Shown here one piece after another: positions 48,086 through 60,000 of a stretch of DNA of 64,000 nucleotides. Below the pieces are notes generated by a model, which searched no databases, had not been told where the DNA came from, and saw nothing but the letters and a program-made list of their open reading frames with translations. A program made the translations under genes and the position numbers. Within the stretch, counting starts at the first letter, position 1, and the number at the start of each line of letters is the position of its first letter. Origin of the DNA: Acanthornis magna (taxonomy: Eukaryota; Chordata; Aves; Passeriformes; Acanthizidae); NCBI GenBank assembly GCA_036785705.1, contig JAWUZG010000070.1, positions 2,491,001 to 2,555,000 on the forward strand. The letters are read 5' to 3'.

Positions 48086-51000
48086 CTGCAAGAGAAACCT
48101 ACATTAACACCATGCTTTGGGCTGCTCCAAGCAGGGCACAGCTCACAGGGAAAACTGCAGGGCTCATGGTGTTCCCTGTCCAGGAGAATTAACAGGGCTG
48201 TTCATTTGCTGTACATGCAGCAAATTATTTGCAAGCCCACTTCCTGAATCCCTCCAGCTCCCAGAGCAAGAGACTTGCTCTCCTCTGGACCTTAAGTTCA
48301 GACAAACAAGAACTTGATTTCTGCCACTTTATTTTCCCCCAACACCTTCAGCTCTGAGGAATCTCAAGTCTAACCAAGTAAAGCTTGCTCTGGGGGACAG
48401 GGTTTGCTCATTAAACCAGAAATCACCTTGCAGTGCTCAGAAGCCACATCAGAGCAATACCTGAAGTGTGGCCAAACCCCCTCTCCCACACACCTATGGC
48501 CTGCCAGAGCTGGGAGCTGCTGCCCAAAGCCTGGATCATTCCCAAGTGAATTAAGCCCAGAAACATCTTTATTTAGTAACAGTATAACAGAGCTCACCGT
48601 CTAATTAAAAATAAACACAGGATATAATCTAACCAGAGCTACTGATGTACCATTATAGTATTAGTGCCTGAGTACGAACAAGAGGTTTAGGAATTAATCC
48701 CTCTGCCTAAATTATATTTAGTAGACAAGCCAGGCAAGATCAGAGAAGCAGACAAAGAGCTACTTACTCCTTCCCTAAAGAGCTGCTTTACACTCTTCCT
48801 ACGTGCACTCCTAACACAGTTGGGACATCCTAAACTACAGAGCCCAGCAGCAGTCCTGTGTTCCCGTCTTGGGAAGGGAAAGCTTAACTAATAGCACATA
48901 AATTGGCTTTTCCTATGAAATTTTCCCCAAGATTTCTTTTCCCAAATGCACAACTGCACAGATAGGAATTAGGATATATTTTGAGTAAAATACAGAGCGT
49001 AAAAAATTGGAACAATTACCGTCTGAGGCCCGTTGTTTTCTGTGGAATTTGAAACCATCTTTATCAGCGAGTTCCAAGATGGGTCAGCAGCATGAGGCCC
49101 ATTAAAGATGGGACCTCCAGTACCATCTGTGATGGGGGCTACGGGAGGAATTATGGCATTCCCATACACAGAAAAAGGCATTCCCTGAGGAGAAGGAAAA
49201 GCAACAATCAGGATGCTTTCACAAATGCTATGACTACTGCACAGACAGAAGGACAAAAGGGGATTCATGGTGCTTATCGGGTCCAGAAAGGTCATTACCC
49301 CGACTTTTGGGAAGTCCATGTATCCTGCAGGGACGGGCTGATGGAATGTACCGGAAGGCGTTACGATTCCCGTGCTGTCTCTCTCCATGGCTTGGTGCGA
49401 GAACACGCCCGGATCAGACATGGGCCTGTGGATCATGTGGCTCCCCATTCCGCTGTGACACCAGTCCACTTTATCTGAGAGCACAGAGACAGCGTTACCC
49501 ACAACACCCCTTCACAGCCCACTTTCCTGCCCCCAAGTTTGCTCCGCCTGCAGCTCTTGGGCTCCCACCTGCACTAGAGCTCAGGTGCACAGGGCATGGA
49601 GAATACCAGTGATGGCACCTGCAGCTCCCAAGCCAGGAACCCTGAGCCACTGCCAGGAGTTTGGAACAACCAGAGCGCTGCCCCTGCAATTTTCCTCCAT
49701 TTCAACAGCAAAGCTGGAATTTGGGCTAACTCTCCCTCCTCCAAAAACCTCAATTCCTCATACCTTTGGTGCTGTGGAAAGGGTACGTACACTATGAAGA
49801 CTATTTTCTCGACTTCACTACCATTCTTCCATTAATTATTTATTATTCTAAGGGACACAGAAGTATCTGTGCAAAGCAAAACCAGAAAAGGATCAGCTGC
49901 AGACATGTGCTCATGTTCTAATTCAGTGAATTCATCAGAGGCAGCTTGGTATTGGTGCTACAGTTCGAACACCAGACATCCAAAAATCCGATTTTCAAAA
50001 CAAAACTTAAGAAAATTATATTTGGAGAAGGGTTACAGAAACAATTCTGAGGCACCCTAATACTCAAGCAGAGAAGAGCCAATCCCATTGTGAACTGAAA
50101 ATCAAAATGTTGAGGTAATTGACCAAAGCAAAAAGAAAGCTGTGTCCCAAAAGCCGAGACAGGCAAAAAGGACAACTTTTATAGCCACACAGTGCAAATA
50201 AATATTTAATTTCTAAAGCTTTATCTGGGAAAAGACCATTAGTGAAGTAAAAAAAGGGTTTGTATTTGGGGAAAAACCCCAACACAGTTACTCAATTAAA
50301 ACCTTAAGCTGTCTGGACTCAGTCAAGCAGCAGAACAGATTGCTGAGAGGTGGAGCAGTTCCCATCCTTGCAGGTTTTCCAGAGCAGACTGGATAAAGCT
50401 GTGGGTAACACAGACAGAACTCACAGCAAACCCCACTTTGTGGAGGAGGCTGGTAGGACATCTAGAGATCCAATCCAACTCATTCCCCACCCTAAGCAAA
50501 AAAACCTAAAGAAATTAAAAATCAACCCCCCCACAAAAAAAAGTCAATATGAAAAACGTTCATCCGTTTCCCAAAAATTGCATCCAAGATTCCTGACAAG
50601 TTTGGTGAGAAAAGCTGTAACATCTCTAACTGAAATTGTTCATCAATTCTGAAGTACTAAATTCTCTATGACTGCAGGAGAGCCAAGAGCCTTGTGCTAG
50701 AAGGGAAATGGCTGGAAAGAACAAGGGAAACCCAAATGTGGAGTATTACCACTTTATAAAAGCACCATCCTCAGCACAAAAAGCGCGATCTTAGCTACAA
50801 GTTAAATATTAACTCCTACTGCACAAACAATCTCTTTATCAACAAAAAGAAAACAGACAGTTATCTTGGGACACCTTAATTTCTTCCCATCCTCCAAAAT
50901 CCAATGATCCTCACTGTGTTCACCCCTATAAACCCTGTGTTTTTATTTTTCCTGTTCTTACTCGGAATACCAAATCTTAACAGCCAGGACGTTTTAGAAC

Positions 51001-54000
51001 CCCTGAGGGTTTCAGAAACCTTGTTAGAACTCAATTAAGTGAACAGGAAGGCAAAGAGAAGTCCCTGCTCCAAATCCTTTGGAAAGCATTTCTGTGTTTT
51101 CCAGACACTCACTTCTGCATCGTCCTCCCGTGCTAAAGACAAGTTTGACAAACACAATGCTGTGATCAATTCAAGTGTATCTATGAACAAAACATACCTT
51201 GACTGCCACCTATACCTTCGAAGGACCAGATCCCACTATGTCCCACTGGGGCAGCCAAGTTGCTCCCAATTACAGAAGGAGTAGATGTTCCAGTTTGTCT
51301 AATACGTGCAGATCGTTCAGTCCCGATGGGAACAGGAACTTTTCTGTCCTGAGAAACGTTACTGGGTTTTTCTGATCCCAAGGACACTGCTGAAGGGGTG
51401 GGAGAGGGTGCTCGTACTCCAGAGGACACGGACTGAGCAGGAGATTCTGCAAGGACAGCAACAGGACCATTTAAGTGATGGCAGCCAGATCCCACAAACC
51501 AATCCCTGAAAGTCCAACAACTGACAATGGGGAGCTGGTTAATGCCAGATTCATCTACCTCAGGATAATTTTATTTCCAGATTGGAGATATATTCACCAT
51601 TGATTGAGTCCCTTACATAAAATGCTTATCGTGTCCTGGCAGCTCAGCCACTGGATAACCACCACAAAATCTTAAACTAAGCATCACTGTCTATCAGCAA
51701 CAGAGGATTGTATCCAAAACCAGAGCTGAAATAAGCCCAAATAAACCCATGTGTTTGTTTGGTTTATTCTTCCTCTTTTTATTTTTTTTTAAATCCTGAT
51801 TTGTTCCCTGCAGGGGGTTTTTGTCATTGTTTTTGCCAGTAAAACAGACTAACACATTCCCTAAATAAGCCAGCACTCAACAGCTTATTTGTTTTCTGTC
51901 CACAGAACTCAGAACTGCAGAGGCCAAAGGTACCAGCACCTGCCCTAAGGATATTCTCCCAGAATTCCTTACGCAGTTCTGTGGGACTCCTCTATTTATA
52001 CAGCAGCTTCTCAGTAGCTTCCTGCTGACCAGAACTCACCATTTGATGCTGATGAACATGGAGGCAATAAACTAAGAGGGGAAAAATGCTGTCTGTTGAA
52101 ATTAGCAGCTGCAGGCGCTCCACCCAGAGGCGTCCCGGGTGCGTAGATCTGCCCTCCCGACAGGTTCGAGGCGAAGTTCCCCAGGTGCGTAGAAGAAGGT
52201 GTTACAGAAGCATAGGGAGAATCCATACTGACAATACCTACAAGAGAAAATGGGCCCAAGTGACTCCCAGAACTCCAACATCTCCATCAGGAGGTCGCCC
52301 ATATCATGGAAACAAGAAGGAAAAAAGGAAAACTTTTATCCAATCCATTTTTGGGGGTTGTATTACAATTTTCCCAAGGAAACTGGAGTATTAAGCTTCA
52401 CACTCTGCAAGTCTATTCAGTATGTGGCAGTTGTGCTGCATACATAAATCAAGAATGATTCTTATTTCACTAACACCAAATGGCACCAATCAGCCAAGAT
52501 ATTAAAAATACAAGAATTCCTGCTCCCTTCATGTCCTCTTCAAGAAGAAAGGGAAAAATAAAATCTTAGGTATCTAAGTTTTATACATTCATATATCTTA
52601 GGGGCACACAGGGCCATAGTCAAAATGCTGAGAAGTGTATCAAGATGAAAAAATTCCATGCCATCATGTTCACAAAACAGGAAAAAAAATGCTGTTCTAT
52701 CTCTCAATCCATAAACATCTCAGTGGTCCTACAAAAATGGGCAGAGATGGTCCAAACTGTGTATGTACTTTTCAGAAGCTACAGAATAGGTTCTGTGACA
52801 ACCTCTTGGCCTCTGTTTTGGGCAGAAAGCTCAACATCTCACTAAAAAATTCAGGCAGTCAAGGAAATTACAGTTTTTGGATCAAATCTAGTATTTAAGA
52901 CAACATCCCTCTTGTAAGTTACAAGTTCATATCAAAACACCATTTTTAAACCATCCTAACACTTGGAAGATGCTGCATATTTTTCTGCATCCTCAGGACA
53001 GGTTAACAAAAACTAGAACTGTCATTAGCTGGTAGGGAAGGGAGGTGGAAATAAGAGTAAAGTATTTTATTATCTCAGCTATTGGAGGAGAGCAGACTGG
53101 AATGGCAAAAACCCTATTTTATCAAGCCCATCAACTGCCAGTTATTAGATTTGACAGGGCACTTTTAAAATGAACTCAACTTGGCTTTAAAATGCAAGAA
53201 TAAACTGTATTATTATGTTATGAACACAAGCCAGAGACTTACCTGAGGGACTTGGAGCTGGCCTCTGTAACGGTGGCCTAAAACCTGGGGCTTTGGAAGT
53301 GTCAGACTGATGTAACGGATCTGAATTTGGCAAAAATGAGGACTTTGCTGATAGCATAGACTCTGGTGTTGTCTGAGAGGAAACGACGGACCCACCCCAG
53401 AAGGCATGAGCAGACGTGGGGCTGTTCTCAAACAACGTACTAAAGGGCCCAAAAGGCAGAGTAGCACTGAAGTTGTTCCCCATGGGCTTGTTCGCAGGGT
53501 GGGCCGAATTCTGAGAAGCACTTTGTGTACTTAAGGTAGAAGGAAGCTGCACTGAAGAAGGAACACTGTGGGGCCTTTTGATGTGGTTAACGTTGAGGAC
53601 TGCGACGGAGGAGTTTTGCACAGGAGCTGAATTCTTGTGGACGCTGCTGGTTCCATGGACAGGCGGTCTGATGGCCGGGGTTTCCATCTTGGCTGCGGGC
53701 TGAGCAGACCCCATCGATGTCTGGGAAACGGGGTAGGTCATTGGAGCATTGTTCGGACCGACTGCGGGAGCAGATGAGCTCGTCGCTGCCAAATTTGGAG
53801 GCACGACCATCCGAGGATCTGGTGCAGGAACCTGAGGTTGCTGAAGAGGGGGCCTGGCCTCTGGCAGAGGAGCTCCCGGGGGCTGCTGATGAGCGGGATG
53901 CACAGAGGAGCTGCCGCTCCCAGGATTGGGCTGCCTGCTGCCGGTCGAGCCGCTCGCATCCACCGCGGGAGGGCTCCCGGCTTCCAGATCAGACGGAGGC

Positions 54001-57000
54001 GCACCTTTATTGGGAGAGGCTGCCGTGCAGTCAGAAGGGCTGCTCCTGGAGACGCCCGCCGGCTGCGCAGGAGGAGAAGGAGATGAGGGGGAAGATGCAG
54101 GGTAGTGTTCTTTGGCAGTAGGAGTTGGATACGTGGCGTTCGTGGGCGCTGTGCTCGTGTTGCTCGCCGTGGTCGTCACGGTAGTGGTCGTGGCGTTGGA
54201 CGTCTTCACCACCGTGACAAAGAGCTGCCTCCTGACCGAAGGGGAGCTTGGGCTGCCGCTCGCGGAAGATCCAGGCACAGTAGAAGCCACTGAAGTTGTC
54301 GTCGCCGTGGGACTTGTCGTCAAAGAACTCGATGAATTCACCTGAGAACCGCTGCTGTTCTGGCTGTTATGGCGAGGCACCATGTGAGGTTTCGGCGAGT
54401 TCGTAGCTCTCGCGGGGCTCAGCGGCCTGACAGGAAACGGACCCCACGTGGACTGAGCTGGCGGGAAGGTACCTCCGAAGTGCGTCATGGGCAACCGAGG
54501 CGGACGGATCTGCTGGAAAGTCTGAGCGGCGAGAAGCGCGTGTGCAAACTGCGGAGGAGGATATGCCAATGGAAGAGAAACTTGGAAACCAGGCCGCACG
54601 TTATTCACGGGGTTCTTAATGCTTTTGTGAGTGGATGCTGAGGAGATTGCAGGCACGGTGAGTGCGGAGGCAGTCTGAGATGTTGACGAAGCAGCTACGG
54701 TGGTCACTTTGATGCCCACGAGAGAATTGTTAGCAGCTGTAGTGGTGGCAGGTGTCGAGGACCCTATTTTGGAGTTTACAGTTGAACTTTTCAAACGGTT
54801 CTTTGGAATAAGTTCATCGATTTCCTTATCTGGATCCTTAATCAGAGCATTGATCAACTGCGTGGCCTGTCTGGTTGATTCTGTGCCACCCCTACAAAAA
54901 GGAAGGACAGGGAAAAGTGCATTTAAAGCATTTACACACAATATAGCCAAGGACCTCCCACACATGATCCAGCCCATCTTTCATCACACTAACACAAACA
55001 GGAAAATAACTCCCTATCCAAAAACTGAGCTTGGCACAGTCCTGCTGCTCACCACTACTCAAGAAGTTCAAGTTGAAAACTCCAAATCCCAAAAAACCCT
55101 AATGGTTAAAATACTTACTTGCTAAATATTCCTTCATATTTCACTATGTCTAAACAAGCCCAAATAAAGAATCCAATGTTTATGCTTCAACCTCATCTCA
55201 CAAGTTGTCTTTTGTACCTACTGGTGGTTGTACTCTGTTTCCCCACCCCATTCATCTCCCCTGCTTTAAAGTGATCTTCCAAGGAACAACCACATCAAGT
55301 ATTTAATTTTCCTGTACAGACGAATTTTCAAGGAGAAAACTCCAACAGGACAGAGGAAATGCAGGATCCCGCTCACCTTATTGTGATTATTCGGTCTCCA
55401 GTTTTATCCTTCTGTTTGTCAATGTCTATGTGCGCTCCCGTGCATTCTCGGATCGCATTGATGTTACATCCTCCTCTGCCAATAACTCTGGAAATCACAG
55501 TTGATGGAACAGAAACCTTCTTGGATCTATATAAAAAAGAAACAATATTAAGTGGGAAACACTTCCATGGCATGAAGCCGTGGGCAGGCAGGTCAAAACA
55601 ATATTGTATTTTCTGATTCAGCCTATGCAGCAACAACTTTAGGGAATCTCAAACCTGCTATGAGGTCATTTAGTAACTCCAGGGAAGGCTACACAAAGGA
55701 CCTCAGCATCAAGAATATGGGGAATACTTTGCTTACCTTCTCACAACTTCCTTCCAACCTTCTTCCCTTTTCTGACCACGTTTAGGACTAGCAATGGTTA
55801 GCTTTCCATTTGGAGAAGAAAGGGGAGAAGGAGCGGATTTTGTGCAAGTCGACAAGGAATTATTCGTCACTTCATTAATAACTTCAGACAACCTGTAAGA
55901 GGAATTAAACGCTGTCATTATGTGGGGAAAAAAAAAGGGTGATTTGCACTTTGCATACATGGTCACAGGAACTTACTTGATGGATGACTTGCCAGGGACT
56001 GCTTTCCTGTCATCCTTTGGACAAGTGACGAGCACCGACGGTTGCTTTTTGTTGCTCTGTGTGTTAGTGACGGCTGTGGAAGAATGATTGTCACTTTTGT
56101 GGCTGCTGTTGCTATTGCTGCTCTCATCGCTACAACTGGAGATCCTCATATTGTCACTGTCACCACTCTCACTAGTGCTGCTGCTCTTGGATTCGCCATT
56201 CACCTTCTCAGGTTGGCTATAGGAAATTGGAAGCTGATCATCAAATATAATCTGAACATTATCAGGGGTTACTTTGTTTTTCCTGTTTTTCCTCTTGGAG
56301 CTTGTTGTGGTGATAGTGTTATTCCTCTTCCCATGAGAGCCTGCTAATGTTGTCCAGGTTGCAGATATACCTATGGTGGTGGTGGTGGTAGCACTGGGAG
56401 GCTCCATTGGGACCTCGGGATCATCTGATGGAAGAGTAAGGAAAAAGCAGGAGTAACTTAGCTGGTTTGAGGAAGCTTGAGTATTTTGCTTTCCAAATCA
56501 CACCTGTCCTATCAAACAACTTAGGACTAACTTTTTTACAAGGCTCCAAGAAACACACAAAACCCCTGACTACGCAGACATCCATAAATCTATTACAGAT
56601 GTCCTACCAGCTCAAACAGAATTTCACTCCTTTCTTGGAATAAATGCAGTAATCACCTTCAGCTTTTAATTTCTCTTTCTCCTGAGCAGCTTGAAGTTCA
56701 AAATTCTCTTTATTTTTTGCTTCTATTTCTTCTAGTTTTCGCCTTTGTTCTTCCTTTTTCTTCCTCCTTTTCTCCTTTCTCTTCTCTCTTTTGGCAGCCA
56801 GAGCCAGTCTCCTGCTTTCTTCCCTTAGCTACAAGTCAAACACATGGAACATCATTACAAGACATCCCATGCATTTCAAGAAATCCAAATGCCTTCTATT
56901 TCCGTGGACTTTTCTGTTTTATTTCTACCACAGTACTATGGTTTCTAGTAAAATAGTCTATTTTTTTAATATTTAAGACAGAAAGCAGGATTTAGACCTA

Positions 57001-60000
57001 AAATCCGTATGAGTGTGACTAGAAAATGCCCATTTTGCACTTGACAAACATATATTCAGGAATGCTTCATTTGGTACAATACTGGAAAAGCCTTCTTATG
57101 GTACAGAGGAAATAATTATATTGGCATTTCCTGATTCAATGTCTCTGAATAATAGCAAAGGTAAAGATTACCTGAACAACAAGATGCTCAGCTCTAGACA
57201 CTCCAATTATGGTGATTACACACACTCCTATACCTCAATCACTACGTTTACCGACCTTATCATCTTGAACAAATGCGAAATTGGAATTTTAAGAGAGAAA
57301 TATTCCCAGTTACAACTCTTTCCACTTGCCTTCTCCAAGTCCAGTTCCTCTAGCAGAATGCTTGCGTTTTTGTTGGCTTCTGCAGCCTGTCTATCTTTGG
57401 CTTGAACAATTGACTCCATACACAGGTGGCACTTCTTCAGCATCTCCTGAAATGATAAAGTACATGGAGTACAAAGTGCCACGTATTCTCATTTCCTGCT
57501 ATTTCTCCTCAAAAATTCCAATGGAACTCATCCTTTGGCTGAAAGCTGGTGGCCAATGAGCTAAAGAGAATTCATAACACTGTCTCTGAAGCTGAGACAC
57601 AATACTGTTCCTTCTCAAGTATCTTCTTCCCTCCCATCTTACCTTATCAGTAATGGTTGCTATGTATCTCATGCACTCCGAGTCGGATGGGAACTGGTTC
57701 ACCTCTTTCACCAGGTAACGCACCACTTTCACATGACCCTGGAAAACAAATTTCAAGGACAACACTTTCTATCAGACCAGCTGCCTCTGGTTTGCTGACA
57801 AACACTTCAGTCCCAGTACTCCTTGCAAAATATTTATTTTCGACTCCTCAACACATGATGCTCTCAACACTTTTTTTTAGATCTTTCTCACTTGCTGAAC
57901 TAGGGGGGTATATTTCTGCACATTTTTGACATCAGAGAAGACAGGTAATTACCACCTGTCAGGTTGCCCTTACTCCAGAAGCACTTTCACAAACTTCTGC
58001 CTTATTGGGGGCAGTTTTCAGATGTCCAGCTCTACCAGCTTAACAGCTCCAGGCTTCTACAGTCATCTGCAATTTTTCCAGTACTGCAGCACCTCAACTA
58101 CACTTCCTGTGCTAACAAAAATCATCTGTAGACTCATATCAGCCTAAACTGCACTTTTTTTTACCAAAGTCCTCATCCTCTCTTGCATAAGGAACCAATC
58201 GTATTTCCCCCCACTTCTATCACACAGAAACACACTGCAATTTTCACCCCTCACACACACCAGAACCAGCCTCACTACACTGCCTATGAAGCAAATTCCA
58301 ATTAGAATTTAACACAGGTATTACACAGGTGACACGTGTATCTGTTTCTGAAGATATTCAAATTAACTGGCGTATTATTAAAGATGTACCTTTTGTCAGT
58401 ATGTTCTATGTCTAACAGCTGTGTAAGGATAATCAACACAATCCTAGCCAAGAGCCAAGCTGAACTTCACATCCTACCTTTCGGAAGGCTGCCATGAGAG
58501 GAGTTATTTTTCTGTTATCAGCTGCATCTACGTCAGCCCCAGCCTGGACCAGCAGTTGGACAACATCAAGATGCCCCCCATTTGCTGCCAGCCACAGTGG
58601 AGTATTCCCCTTCTTGTTCCGCACGTCAATGTGAGCTCCCCTACAAAATCAAACACACCCCATCAAAACCCTGCATTTGGGCAAAAGGAAGCACTGACCC
58701 CAAAAAGAACTTCATTTGAGCACTTGGGATAAATAAAATTATGTAGTAGAAGTCAACAGACACAGAACCTTTCCCATTTCCTAAGCCTTTAGTGTAAATT
58801 TGGAAATATTACTGTATATTGGGAAAATGAAGTCTAAATACAGCCGTATTTTTCTTTAAGCTGCTCACTTGCAAACACAGTACCTGCTAATGAGAAGCTC
58901 ACAGAACTTGTAGTGCCCTTTGTCTGCTGCAATGGTTAAAGCTGTATCTCTGGATGAAGGTACTGGGGGAGCATTTACGTCTGCACCTTTGTCCAGCAGG
59001 ACTCTGCCCACTTCCGCATATCCCCCAGAAGCTGCTTCCATTAACGGTGTGAGACCAGTCTGGGACAAGCAAGCAGGAAAAAGAAGCCATTAGTTGGGGG
59101 GGTGAGTGGCTTACCTGAGAGCCAGTATTTATTTAACTTACAAACATAATGGATTACTATCCTTACACTTGTAAGCACCTGAAGATGAATCAAGACTTTG
59201 GCAGAAATATTTTTAAAGAACTTTGCAACCACCAAAATCTCAGCCCTTAAATGCAGACATTTTTTTCTACATAATATATAGCTCAGTTCAGTTAACTGGA
59301 CTACAGAACTGATCTAGAGAAGTTAACTTGCACAGAAGTCAAGAAAATCAGGTAACAACAGAGACATGATGACTTAAAAGCATGGTGACTTCTCTAGCTG
59401 TTTGCTCTTTACCTTGGCTCTGTGTTCCACATTAGCTTTTCTATCAAGCAGCAGGCTGACCACCTCAGTTCTTCCTTGGAAACAGGCCAGTGTCAGAGCT
59501 GTATTCCTGTTGGTCTCGATCTGGGCATTTATATCAGAGCCCATGTCCAGTAACAGCTTGACAGCAGCAGTGTGCCCATTCATGGCTGCCAGCATCAAGG
59601 GAGAAATGCCCAATTTGCTACCAGTTCTGAAAGAGAAGAAAGAAAGAACCAGAATTGCTTTAAAGGTCATTTTAGAAATGTGATTATGATAAACTAATGA
59701 AGGCAGGGTACTTACACAAGACTGAAAAATCAGCTGCACACTAACTTCTACTGAACCTACAAGAGGCTCTCCACAGCAGCATCGTTCTACTTAGAGACAC
59801 CATGCATGCTACTTTCTGATTGCTTTAAATTGAATGGCATCTCTTATGAAGAGCATAACCTGTGCTTGGCCCTTTCCTTAGGCCTGTGCAGCTCCCATCT
59901 GAGCTATCTTCTACCTCCCAATGGACGCAAAAGCATTACATACATGCACATGCACAGAGGAAACTGTGCAGGAAAAACAAAGGGATACATGCACACTTTT

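Noticed and set aside
49092..49478. 128-codon plus-strand open frame opposite ANKRD17 C-terminal exons
   Set aside because: It spans two real minus-strand exons and the intron between them; a complement shadow.
53717..54641. Plus-strand open frames opposite the large ANKRD17 exon
   Set aside because: Shadows of the real coding exon: Arg/Gly-rich, no start context, no family match.
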